64,000 nucleotides of DNA from a virus, in the IMG/VR virus record IMGVR_UViG_3300035698_022389, positions 1-64,000 of that record. One strand, 5' to 3'. This document shows, piece after piece, positions 34,768-42,706 of the stretch. The stretch's first letter is position 1, and the number at the start of each line of letters is the position of its first letter. A program made the translations under genes and the position numbers. The notes below the pieces were generated by a model. That model had not been told where the DNA came from and did not search any database. It saw only the letters and a program-made list of their open reading frames with translations.

Positions 34768-35451
34768 ATGTTGAGAATAAAAGAACAATGTGAAATCAGA
34801 GAATCTTTTAAGGAGGGTACTTTACAGGTAAAAAGTGTTGACCCTGTTACAAAAGGTGTGGTATTACAGCCTATTATTGAGGTGTTAAAACATAAAACCC
34901 CTGATAAAGTTATGTTAGAAGTGGTTACCGATTGTGGGACGGTGGTTACAACACAAGATCATTCTTTGTTTAAATCTGATATGGTATCTGTTGAAGTTTC
35001 CAATTTAAAAGAAGATGATGAAATAGCCTGGGTGGATGGTATTTATAAACCCATGAAAGTCAGAAAGATCAATGTAGTCCCTAATGAAGTTTTTACTTAT
35101 GATTTAAGTGTCCCTCCTTTTCAGAATTTTACACTCTCTAATGGAGCTGTAGCACATAATTCATATAGCATAGGCGGGGTATCCTTGGATATTGAGAAAT
35201 CCTCAAAATACGAATCCTTGAAACAAAATGCTGAAGGTCAATTAGAGAAAGCAGCTGAAGCAAAACAACGAACTGTTAAATTTATCCGAGGGTTACAGCA
35301 GCCCAGATTCGGCCTCGGAGTAAGGAGCAGTTTTGGCCCACATGTAGGTAACGGCATACTTAGCCCTCGGAGTTTTATGGCTTGGGCTGTTGCTGTTTTA
35401 ACACCTGCATTAGTTTTTGTTAGTTCTGCCAACAGTCTAGGTTTGGTCTAG
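34768..35451 (+). CDS. Split-intein gene, part 3: IntC2 plus C-extein
   Basis: Residues 1-131 are an intein C-fragment: TTQDHSLF (TxxH block B), FTYDLSVPPFQNFTL (block F) and AVAHN before Ser132 (35161), the canonical HN-S junction. The remaining 96 residues are the C-extein (SYSIGGVSLDIEKSSKYESLKQNAEGQLEKAAEAKQRT...), with a coiled-coil-like stretch and a C-terminal hydrophobic helix. AGGAGG at 34752-34757 serves the ATG. Joined to parts 1 and 2 the product would be 322 residues. IntC1 and IntC2 have exactly the same length. Confidence 0.87.
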   Translation: MLRIKEQCEIRESFKEGTLQVKSVDPVTKGVVLQPIIEVLKHKTPDKVMLEVVTDCGTVVTTQDHSLFKSDMVSVEVSNLKEDDEIAWVDGIYKPMKVRKINVVPNEVFTYDLSVPPFQNFTLSNGAVAHNSYSIGGVSLDIEKSSKYESLKQNAEGQLEKAAEAKQRTVKFIRGLQQPRFGLGVRSSFGPHVGNGILSPRSFMAWAVAVLTPALVFVSSANSLGLV

Positions 35452-35535
35452 GTTTTCGGTAAAAAGTTAATTATTTTTTATTAGTGTAGTTTGAGGTTGC
35501 TTGGAGAGATTATAATCTAGTGGTGGAGGTTTAAT
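35452..35535 (+). promoter_or_regulatory. Candidate promoter region of the accessory island
   Basis: A perfect -10 hexamer TATAAT (35511-35516) sits in the palindrome AGATTATAATCT, upstream of a GGAGG site. The best -35 (TTGAGG, 35491) is only 14 bases away, so spacing is poor. The island behind it is a plausible separate transcription unit. Confidence 0.4.
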
Positions 35536-35961
35536 ATGAGTGTTTCTGTAGAAAGGTTAATTCATCGGTATATGCAAGCATTTGTGTCTAAACAATCCCC
35601 GAAGGCCGTTGTTTATATTAGTAAAGACTCTGTATATTTTCAGGGTGCCCTTCCTTGTGGGGTTATGGGGTCTATTAAAGATATGATGAAAACTCATAAG
35701 AAGGGGTTGGATTTGTGTAAACAGACGGTTTTAGCATTACGCAAGGCATTTCCAACATGTAAAGCATGGAAATTACCCACAAAAGATTTTGATTATCTTG
35801 CAGGGGAGACTTCAAGTAGACTTTTCCCTTTGTTTTTTTCAACAGGACAACCAGCTTCTTTAGGGGTGTTTCAATTTGAACTTATGGATGTAGATGAAGT
35901 TGAGGCCATCACTCTTAAAGTGATGAAACATTTGGGTTGGGAAATTAAAATAATGGAATAA
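35536..35961 (+). CDS. Accessory protein of unknown function (141 aa)
   Basis: First gene of the accessory island, with a GTGGAGG site. Mixed alpha/beta, soluble, and without the shared NPxLRKHLVPLLK module of its neighbours. No recognisable motif. It ends seven bases before the next gene, suggesting cotranscription with the module-bearing genes. Confidence 0.6.
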   Translation: MSVSVERLIHRYMQAFVSKQSPKAVVYISKDSVYFQGALPCGVMGSIKDMMKTHKKGLDLCKQTVLALRKAFPTCKAWKLPTKDFDYLAGETSSRLFPLFFSTGQPASLGVFQFELMDVDEVEAITLKVMKHLGWEIKIME

Positions 35962-35968
35962 GGTAGTT

Positions 35969-36451
35969 ATGAAAAAACAAACATCTTTTCAAAAATTCAG
36001 TCCTGAAGGATTAAAGCAGGCATTAATTAAATTAGCTTCTGATAATCCTGAACTAAGGAAGCATTTAGTACCCCTTCTGAAAGAAGCTGGGTATAAACGT
36101 AGACCTGAGTTTACAATGGAGATTTCAAGGGGGGGCGCTGAATTTGGGTTTTATTACCCCTACGTGAAAACCAACATGGAAGAACAAAAAGAGAAATGCT
36201 GGGAAGAATTTAAGGCTATTGTAAAAATCATTTTTAAGAAATATAAGGGTAGGAAACTATATTTTAATTCTAATTTATCTGATATAATAGTTTTACCAAA
36301 AGAGTTTATGTTACATAAAAACAAAAAACCTAGTATTAGTGTCCCTGATGTGTTTAAGCATAAGAGTTTAAACATTGAAAAAGAAGTAAAACAGATTGTT
36401 AATCGCTTTGGTTGGGTTTTAGATATTGGTTGGGTCGCATATTATCATTAA
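35969..36451 (+). CDS. Accessory protein with N-terminal RKHLVPLLK module (160 aa)
   Basis: Residues ~13-40 carry the island's shared module (LIKLASDNPELRKHLVPLLKEA). The rest is an alpha/beta domain of unknown family (FTMEISRGGAEFGFYYPYVKT...). The DNA of the module (36032-36089) is identical over 58 bases to that in the gene at 37465, pointing to recent recombination. The LKE-A sequence at the module end matches the T4-type prohead protease consensus (L/I-x-E); cleavage is speculative. Confidence 0.65.
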   Translation: MKKQTSFQKFSPEGLKQALIKLASDNPELRKHLVPLLKEAGYKRRPEFTMEISRGGAEFGFYYPYVKTNMEEQKEKCWEEFKAIVKIIFKKYKGRKLYFNSNLSDIIVLPKEFMLHKNKKPSISVPDVFKHKSLNIEKEVKQIVNRFGWVLDIGWVAYYH

Positions 36452-36499
36452 TCCAAGTCTGCAAATAAAGTTGGCCAAGGAAAGTATATGGTGTTTTAA

Positions 36500-37177
36500 A
36501 TGAAAAACTTTATCAGACATGCAACTTTGAGGGCATCCTCTAAAAAAGTTATTGATGCTTTTATCTTAAAGAAACCCCTTGAAAACCAATCTATGACTTC
36601 AACGGGGAAAGAACTCTCAAGTATTTCGATGGGTGGCCAACTACTTGCCAAATGGGTAGGCCGAAAAATAGCATTTGTAGGATTAGAGTCTTCTCGGACT
36701 GTATCCTCTATAGTTAGGTATCTTACGAAAAAGGCTGGTCACTCAATGGTGACTTTCGATTATGACCGAAAGGGTTTTAATCGGTCTATTCATTTTCAAA
36801 CGGGTGGGGATGTAAACGGTCCTCAGTATGATGGTTATGTTTATGCCAGGTTGCCTTGGCGGGATAACCAGTTTGTGGGCCAGTTAACTTGGACTGAGTA
36901 TCAGGATGAGTACAGTGTCCGAATGATTGAGGTTTTACCTGAATACCGAAGGACTGGTATTGGTAAAGCTCTGATGGAGTATTTTATGAAAGATCAAAAG
37001 ATTACTAAATCTGATATTAATACAGGGATGAGAACTCCTGATGGTTCTAAATTTTGGGATAAGTTATCCAAAGGGATGGAACACCCTGAGAATTTAAGAG
37101 CTAAAGTAATTAAGCTGGCTCACGAGAACCCTAAGTTACGAAAGCATTTAGTTCCTATTTTGAAAGAGGCTGAATAA
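36500..37177 (+). CDS. GNAT-type acetyltransferase with C-terminal RKHLVPLLK module (225 aa)
   Basis: Residues ~120-180 form a GNAT core: a beta strand SVRMIEVLPEYR followed by RRTGIGKALMEYF, the acetyl-CoA pyrophosphate-binding loop (R-x-x-G-x-G). The extreme C-terminus is the shared module VIKLAHENPKLRKHLVPILKEAE, here ending the protein instead of starting it. The substrate is unknown; it could modify a host protein or tRNA. The stop overlaps the next start (TAATG). Confidence 0.75.
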   Translation: MKNFIRHATLRASSKKVIDAFILKKPLENQSMTSTGKELSSISMGGQLLAKWVGRKIAFVGLESSRTVSSIVRYLTKKAGHSMVTFDYDRKGFNRSIHFQTGGDVNGPQYDGYVYARLPWRDNQFVGQLTWTEYQDEYSVRMIEVLPEYRRTGIGKALMEYFMKDQKITKSDINTGMRTPDGSKFWDKLSKGMEHPENLRAKVIKLAHENPKLRKHLVPILKEAE

Positions 37178-37437
37178 TGGGAACTGGTAATAATAACAAC
37201 GATATAACATTTTTTGATTCTGGCCCAAACAAAACGAAATACATGCTAGCTACAGTAAATTCTACTATAAATAGCGATAAAGATACAAACAAGTATCCAC
37301 CGACTGAAAGACTAATAACGACTGAAACTATTGAAGTATATATTGGGGTTGGTGATCGTGCAGAATTTGTTACACATATTTTTGATGCAAAGAAGGCTGA
37401 AAACCAAAGGTTAAATAGAAAACTGAGTTCTTATTAG
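37177..37437 (+). CDS. Small accessory protein (86 aa)
   Basis: A polar, Asn/Thr/Lys-rich short protein without the module or a named motif. It overlaps the acetyltransferase stop by one base and is followed directly by the next gene, so it belongs to the same operon. Its coding status is supported mainly by the tight packing. Confidence 0.5.
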   Translation: MGTGNNNNDITFFDSGPNKTKYMLATVNSTINSDKDTNKYPPTERLITTETIEVYIGVGDRAEFVTHIFDAKKAENQRLNRKLSSY

Positions 37438-37464
37438 GTGGAAAAGGGAAGGAAACCTTTCAAA

Positions 37465-38763
37465 ATGTCTAAAGATTTATCAAAGTTAGTAAAGAAGTTA
37501 GCTTCTGATAATCCTGAACTAAGGAAGCATTTAGTACCCCTTCTGAAAGAAGCTGTTGTACCTATTAAACAAATGGCAAAAAAGGCTTCAATTAAAACAG
37601 TGGAGCAGTTTGGATTATTTAAAGTTTATGGGCCTTATACAGATATAGCTCCTTTGATTAAGTCTTTGAAGCAGTGGGGTTTTAGATATGAGCCTGTTCA
37701 TAAAGTTTGGGAGATGCCTTTAGAAAAGGTAACCCCAGCTTTACGTAAAAGATTGGATAAATTAATTGCAAAACAAACTCCTTGGGAGGATATTTTGCAA
37801 CAGGCTGTAACAAACGGTTGGGTTTTAAGTTTTGTTTATAACGAGGAATTGATTCAAGATGCTCGCAAATTAAAAGGGACTTGGGATAAAAAACATAAAT
37901 ATTGGGTATTCCCGACAGCAAGGGCTTATAAGGAGATGTCTGATATTGTTAAAGATAAAGAAGACATTTTGAATGAGATACTAAAAAAGAAAGAGGGTTA
38001 TCTGCAACAAAAAAAGGAGGCCCTGCGTAAGGGTTGGTTTGTACAGTTTGATTATGATACAGATTTGATAAAAGAAGCCAAATCTTTAAATGGCTTATGG
38101 GACACTAATCAGAAGGTATGGGTATTTCTTGATATTTCTGATTATAAGAAAATGAAACGTGCCATACATGAGGATGATGATAAAGATGTCCCCTCAAATG
38201 CTATTGTACGCAGTCAATCTAGTAAGAACAAGACTCCTCGTTTTCAAAAAGGAGATTCCTTTAGAGACCCTGAAAATCATAAGGTTTTAACAGTTTTCAA
38301 CATAATGTCCAAATACTATGCTGAGGATGGAAGGTCCTTTGGTTTGGGTATGGATAGAGGTTGGGCACATTCGTTTTATTGTAAACTGGCCGGAAAAAAA
38401 GGGGTGGCTGAAGTAGAATTACAAGAATTTAAAGAATTGTCTCGGCAGCAAATGGTTAAGGCATACCAGAATATGGTTAAGATGTTTAAGAAAAAAGGGA
38501 AATTCCCCAAACCTGGCTCAAAATTGATAACTTTACGTGGGAAAAAACATATGGAATCCGATACCTCCTCTATTCTTTATGGTGGCGGGCATTGGTTTGT
38601 GGTTGAGAGTGGTAAAATATGGTATGTAGAGAACAACGGGGCAGATGGTGATAATTGGGCTCATAACAATATTGCCACATCTGGTGCGGGGGCATTAGGG
38701 TGGTATCTCCCTTATTCTGAGGGGTTAGCTGAGGAGCTTAAAATTATGGATAAGAAACTTTGA
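37465..38763 (+). CDS. Module protein with three HARP-like repeats (432 aa)
   Basis: N-terminal module KLASDNPELRKHLVPLLKEA (residues ~12-31). Then three repeats of a HARP-like pattern (hydrophobic-Y-x(n)-LI-x-LKxxG-x(n)-W): residues ~50-86 (IKSLKQWGFRYEPVHKVWEMP), ~118-150 (FVYNEELIQDARKLKGTWDK) and ~190-221 (FDYDTDLIKEAKSLNGLWDT). HARP-type domains occur in annealing helicases and nucleases and bind DNA. The C-terminal ~180 residues are a separate unknown domain. ATG 37465 is preferred; GTG 37438 is possible. Confidence 0.65.
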   Translation: MSKDLSKLVKKLASDNPELRKHLVPLLKEAVVPIKQMAKKASIKTVEQFGLFKVYGPYTDIAPLIKSLKQWGFRYEPVHKVWEMPLEKVTPALRKRLDKLIAKQTPWEDILQQAVTNGWVLSFVYNEELIQDARKLKGTWDKKHKYWVFPTARAYKEMSDIVKDKEDILNEILKKKEGYLQQKKEALRKGWFVQFDYDTDLIKEAKSLNGLWDTNQKVWVFLDISDYKKMKRAIHEDDDKDVPSNAIVRSQSSKNKTPRFQKGDSFRDPENHKVLTVFNIMSKYYAEDGRSFGLGMDRGWAHSFYCKLAGKKGVAEVELQEFKELSRQQMVKAYQNMVKMFKKKGKFPKPGSKLITLRGKKHMESDTSSILYGGGHWFVVESGKIWYVENNGADGDNWAHNNIATSGAGALGWYLPYSEGLAEELKIMDKKL

Positions 38764-39140
38764 TGTGGTGGGTTTATGTAATTCAATCTCAAGAAGTCCG
38801 GACAGGTAAAAAAGGAAATATTTTACCAGGGTTTCATTATGTAGGGTGTACTACTGATCCGGCTCGAAGGTTGCGTGAGCACAACGGTTTGTTGTCTGGG
38901 GGCGGGAAATATACCAGCAAGCACCGTCCTTGGGTGGCCCGAAGTCTTTATGGTCCTTATTTTGGCAGGTCTGAAGCAATGAAGGCTGAGTATGCTTTAA
39001 AGCATGGGAAACGCAGTACAGCTCGAACACGGTGGTCTGTAGAAGATTCCCCTTGGTGTCGAGGATTAGGTCCGAACGATCCGTGGGTGGTCAACGGTAT
39101 TTTTCCTATAGAACTCTGTAAGAAGGAGGAGTTTTTATAA
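38763..39140 (+). CDS. GIY-YIG nuclease domain protein (125 aa)
   Basis: MWWVYVIQS...GFHYVGCTTDPARRLREHN is the GIY-YIG pattern (with VYV...HYVG), followed by the conserved Arg in RRLREHN and a Glu in AMKAEYALKHGKR. These small single-domain enzymes resemble SLX1/UPF0213-type nucleases. The start overlaps the preceding stop (TGATG). It lacks the shared module. It could be a homing endonuclease that helps spread the island, or a repair/defence nuclease. Confidence 0.82.
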   Translation: MWWVYVIQSQEVRTGKKGNILPGFHYVGCTTDPARRLREHNGLLSGGGKYTSKHRPWVARSLYGPYFGRSEAMKAEYALKHGKRSTARTRWSVEDSPWCRGLGPNDPWVVNGIFPIELCKKEEFL

Positions 39141-39180
39141 GGTGTTGGCTGAAATAAAAAGAAAGCAAGGAGAAGTTAAA

Positions 39181-39705
39181 ATGAGTAATTTACGTTCAGA
39201 ATTAGTGAAGCTAGCCAGTGACAACCCTGGGTTTCGAAAACACCTGGTTCCTATTCTGAAAGGGGAGCCTAGAAGTATGAAAAGGGCAAATGTTATGAAA
39301 AAAGAAGCTGGTGGTATGGCTAGCGCCTTAGATTTAGTGTTTTTGATCATAAGTCAGGAATCCTCTTCCAAAGGTCAGAAGATGTTTATGGATACTAAGA
39401 AAGCTCTTGAGTCTGATGAGCAGTCCAAGAAATTGATGTCCGAGGTGTTAAGGGGGGTGGCAAGATCCTTAATACTTGACCAAAAGGAAAACACGGCTTT
39501 AAACTACATCCGTATGGCAATGAAGAATGTTAGATCCGCCGGATCTGCCAGGAATTCTATTTTCAAGGCTGCTCATGCTCTTGGTATCAAACTTCCAAGT
39601 TCTATATTTGCATCTAATGACTCTGAATTACAGGAACAATTACAGAAGCTGGCCAATGAGAACCCAGAAGGTATCAGGAAGCATTTGGTTCCTCTTTTAA
39701 GATAA
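39181..39705 (+). CDS. Accessory protein with modules at both ends (174 aa)
   Basis: Residues ~4-27 (LVKLASDNPGFRKHLVPILK) and the last ~25 residues (QKLANENPEGIRKHLVPLL) are two copies of the shared module, flanking a helical middle (DLVFLIISQESSSKGQKMFMDTKKALE...). ATG 39181 is chosen because AAGGAG lies 8 bases upstream. The upstream stretch 39142-39201 is nearly identical to 40144-40203 inside the next gene, which reveals recombination. Function unknown. Confidence 0.65.
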   Translation: MSNLRSELVKLASDNPGFRKHLVPILKGEPRSMKRANVMKKEAGGMASALDLVFLIISQESSSKGQKMFMDTKKALESDEQSKKLMSEVLRGVARSLILDQKENTALNYIRMAMKNVRSAGSARNSIFKAAHALGIKLPSSIFASNDSELQEQLQKLANENPEGIRKHLVPLLR

Positions 39706-39792
39706 CTTGGACTTTGATTTAGGTGGTTAGAAGATTACTTAAGTGAAATTGAGTTGGAAATTATAATACTTTCTATGTGAAAGGGTGGTGGA

Positions 39793-40581
39793 ATGAGTGA
39801 TACAAAATATTTACAGTTATTTCCAGTAATAGATAAAGCAGTAAAGAAATATTTATCTAAGTCCAAATATATAAAACGAATTAGGCTCAAAGGCAAAGAT
39901 AAACATTCTATTCTATATAGTGTGGATTGGGCATTTGAACCTCATAAAGATGCTCCAATCCCAGAATACTTTGCGGTAACTAGCACAGGGAGAACTCTTT
40001 ATTTGGAGTTGAGTGTCCCAGGGTTCTTTAGTTATTCATCACCAACTGAAATGTCTATGGATTTAGAGATTGCTCTTATCAACCCTGTTAAGGTTGAACA
40101 GAAGATTAAAGAGATTGCAAGAGCTATTGACCCTATAGCTTCCAAGGTGTTGACCGAAATAAAAAGAAAGCAAGGAGAAGTTAAAACGAGTAATTTACGT
40201 TCAAAGTTAGTGAAGTTATCCAATGAGAATCCTGATGGTATCAGGAAACATTTGGTTCCATTGCTGAAACAGGCTTTGGCTGGTCCAGATAAGAGTGGTC
40301 GGAATTGGAAAGAAATCAATGATTCCAAAGGTCATCGGTGGATGTGGTCTGGTAAACCTGGTCCTGTATTTGGGGTTTACGAATTTGAAGGCCCAGGAAT
40401 CCCTCTATACCGTCTTCAGACAATTTTAGACGATGGGGGTATGCTGAAATGGAAACGTCAGGTGAAAGACCCGAAAATGGCTTTTGCTCAAGCAGCCTCC
40501 GTTTGGAAAATGTTCCATGCTGATGGGACTATGGGCGGCAATCTTTTAATGGGTTGGAAAAGGATGGCTTCTAATAGATGA
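39793..40581 (+). CDS. Fused accessory protein with internal RKHLVPLLK module (262 aa)
   Basis: Residues 1-~116 are an alpha/beta domain (YLQLFPVIDKAVKKYLSKSK...). At ~118-160 comes VLTEIKRKQGEVKTSNLRS plus the module LVKLSNENPDGIRKHLVPLLK. Then follows a C-terminal domain (GHRWMWSGKPGPVFGVYEFEGPG). The middle DNA contains the AAGGAG site and start region of a former separate gene, with the ATG changed to ACG, so this is a gene fusion (compare 39142-39201). Function unknown. Confidence 0.65.
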   Translation: MSDTKYLQLFPVIDKAVKKYLSKSKYIKRIRLKGKDKHSILYSVDWAFEPHKDAPIPEYFAVTSTGRTLYLELSVPGFFSYSSPTEMSMDLEIALINPVKVEQKIKEIARAIDPIASKVLTEIKRKQGEVKTSNLRSKLVKLSNENPDGIRKHLVPLLKQALAGPDKSGRNWKEINDSKGHRWMWSGKPGPVFGVYEFEGPGIPLYRLQTILDDGGMLKWKRQVKDPKMAFAQAASVWKMFHADGTMGGNLLMGWKRMASNR

Positions 40582-40622
40582 ACGCTATTTAGAATTATTT
40601 CTAGTTATTTAAGGAAAATACA

Positions 40623-41519
40623 ATGAGTAATGGAATTAAAGACCTCAAAATATTGTTGGATATTAATGCTACATATCCTAAATTTGGTTCCCCTGAGTAT
40701 GAGCAGATGGTTACAAAGGCTGTTCTGCTCAAGAAGCCCTTGTTAGTAGCTTATACAAAGTTTGTTCAAAAAGAGGCATCTAAAGACAGGTCTGCCGATC
40801 CTGCAATGGTGTTCTTAGGTTCTATGGCTATGAATATTAATAGGGATTTTACAAAGCTGATTACCTCCACATCCAAGAACTATCCTGATTGGATATCTTT
40901 GTACAATGGTTTGGTTCCTAGAGGTAGAAAAATAGGTGGTAAAGCATATAAGTCAGCTTTTGCTAAAGGATTTGATGCAGCACATGGTCGAGGGACATTT
41001 GTTAGGGCTGAATTAAACAACAAGAAACAGAGGGCTTCTAGTAATTTACGTTCAAAATTAAGCCGTGATGAGAAAATACCAAGATATACAGAGTTATTAT
41101 CAGCCAGGATTTCCAAATTGGCTTCGGACTATCCTGAGTTACGAAAGCATTTGGTCCCTTTATTGAAACAGGGTTCCATTTTCAAATATGAGTCTTCTAC
41201 ACCTATAGACAAAAGGGTTCTGGTTAGAAACCTTAATAAAGTCCTTGGGAATGTTTCTAGAGGATTCTTCAATGATGAGCATTGGAGAGGGCCTAAGAGA
41301 GTATGGGATGCTTTGAATAAGATAGGTATAACTTGGGAGCAGACAAAGAACTTCTATGATGGGAAAATGCCCCCACAATCAAAGACTTGGAAGTTTGAAG
41401 TTGAGTTCACCTCTAAAAAAGGTAGGGCAGCTAAATTATATGGTCACATGGTAGCATCTGGTGCTGGTTCTGTAAATGACCCCTTGAGCCGTTATGATAT
41501 TGTCGTTTACGTAGGATAA
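40623..41519 (+). CDS. Accessory protein with internal RKHLVPLLK module (298 aa)
   Basis: The N-terminal ~135 residues are helical (GIKDLKILLDINATYPKFGSPEY...). A relic SSNLRSKLS sequence, like the start of other module genes, precedes the module ARISKLASDYPELRKHLVPLLKQG (~160-183). The C-terminal domain contains PIDKRVLVRNLNKVLG, which has a degenerate copy at 42070-42110. Likely another fusion of two former genes. Function unknown. Confidence 0.65.
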   Translation: MSNGIKDLKILLDINATYPKFGSPEYEQMVTKAVLLKKPLLVAYTKFVQKEASKDRSADPAMVFLGSMAMNINRDFTKLITSTSKNYPDWISLYNGLVPRGRKIGGKAYKSAFAKGFDAAHGRGTFVRAELNNKKQRASSNLRSKLSRDEKIPRYTELLSARISKLASDYPELRKHLVPLLKQGSIFKYESSTPIDKRVLVRNLNKVLGNVSRGFFNDEHWRGPKRVWDALNKIGITWEQTKNFYDGKMPPQSKTWKFEVEFTSKKGRAAKLYGHMVASGAGSVNDPLSRYDIVVYVG

Positions 41520-41538
41520 AATTTAAGGATAAATTAAG

Positions 41539-41991
41539 ATGAGTACTTTACGAGATAAAGTAATAAAACTTGCCCACAAGAATCCTGAACTTAGGAAACA
41601 CCTGGTTCCGTTACTAAAGAGTGCTGGTGGTGGGATATATCAAATTTTCTTTAATATATTTAAGGAAGCCTTTAAAGAATCTTGTACTAAACTATACACT
41701 CAATTTTACCGTGATTATCGTTGGGAGGATATAGAAGGAGTGTCTTCAAGTATCCAACCAGGACTTTGGCAAGTTGTTTCTAAATATAGTCCTATGGTTG
41801 CAGTTTCTTATCATGTGACTGGTACGAAACTGACTATTACTTGTAGTCTTTTAAATCTTCATCATTCTCTATCTAAAATGGAAAAGGTTATTCCTTTGGG
41901 GGAATTTCTAGCCCGTGATATGACTGAAAAAGACATGCAAATCCTTATTATGAAATTCATTATTAGTTGTGCTAAGAGGGTTTGGAGATAA
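41539..41991 (+). CDS. Accessory protein with N-terminal RKHLVPLLK module (150 aa)
   Basis: The module is at residues ~3-28 (LRDKVIKLAHKNPELRKHLVPLLK). The rest is a mixed alpha/beta domain (FNIFKEAFKESCTKLYTQFYRDYRWED...) of unknown family. An AAGGA site precedes the ATG. Its end overlaps the start of a decayed module-gene remnant in another frame. Confidence 0.62.
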   Translation: MSTLRDKVIKLAHKNPELRKHLVPLLKSAGGGIYQIFFNIFKEAFKESCTKLYTQFYRDYRWEDIEGVSSSIQPGLWQVVSKYSPMVAVSYHVTGTKLTITCSLLNLHHSLSKMEKVIPLGEFLARDMTEKDMQILIMKFIISCAKRVWR

Positions 41992-42139
41992 GAATCCTAA
42001 ACTCCGACCTCATCTGGTTCCATTATTGAAAATAGCAGCTATTTTCAATAATGATTTCTCTGAGCTAATCGATAAAAGGATTCTGGTCAGGAAACTTAAT
42101 AAGGAGAATCTTATTATACAGGATGTAAGTTATAAATGA
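41987..42139 (+). pseudogene. Remnant of a module gene
   Basis: Reading from 41987 gives DKNPKLRPHLVPLLKIAA, then ELIDKRILVRKLNKENL, and a TGA at 42137. The first part is the shared module and the second matches PIDKRVLVRNLNKVLG of the gene at 40623. There is no start codon or ribosome site, so it is a truncated duplicate. Confidence 0.75.
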
Positions 42140-42175
42140 CCACTAAAATGGGATTAACCTCAAGGAGAAATTACG

Positions 42176-42706
42176 ATGAGTGATTTACGTTTAAATTTAG
42201 TGAAGTTAGCCAATGATAACCCTGATGGTATCAGGAAGCATTTGGTTCCTCTATTAAAACAGGCTAAAACCTATGACTTTGAGGAAGGGGACCCCATAGG
42301 AACTAATGAGAAAATGTGGGCTGAATATAAACCTAGTCTTAAACTTCAAGTACAGAAGTTGGAGCAGCTCGGTCTGAGATACATTAAAGTGCAACGTCAT
42401 GGTATGTTGGCTTTGTCATTCAAATATAAGAAATGGACAATTGAGATATCAATCCTTCGGTTATTTGAGTTGAGAAACGTAAAAGGTCTGGGTGCTTTTG
42501 CCAGTCGTTTCGGTAAATTAGAACAGTTAATCGAAGACGAGATCCAAAATATCAAGCTGGCTGGTGGCCCACGTCAATATTCCCCGTTCTTCTCAACCTA
42601 TTATAGTAAGGTGAAAGCCATCATGGGAGGGGCAAAGACCAAAGGTTTGGCTATATCTTTTGTTACAGAAGTTATCAAAGAGATGGGTGTTCGGATTTGG
42701 ACATAA
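42176..42706 (+). CDS. Accessory protein with N-terminal RKHLVPLLK module (176 aa)
   Basis: Module LVKLANDNPDGIRKHLVPLLKQA at residues ~6-29, then an alpha/beta domain (MWAEYKPSLKLQVQKLEQLGLRYIKVQ...). AAGGAG precedes the ATG. It is the last gene of the accessory island; the intergenic region behind it contains a hairpin. Function unknown. Confidence 0.65.
   Translation: MSDLRLNLVKLANDNPDGIRKHLVPLLKQAKTYDFEEGDPIGTNEKMWAEYKPSLKLQVQKLEQLGLRYIKVQRHGMLALSFKYKKWTIEISILRLFELRNVKGLGAFASRFGKLEQLIEDEIQNIKLAGGPRQYSPFFSTYYSKVKAIMGGAKTKGLAISFVTEVIKEMGVRIWT

Noticed and set aside
38763-39140. GIY-YIG gene as part of an intron
   Set aside because: The gene stands alone between intact neighbours, with overlapping stop/start; no interrupted gene or intron structure is visible around it.
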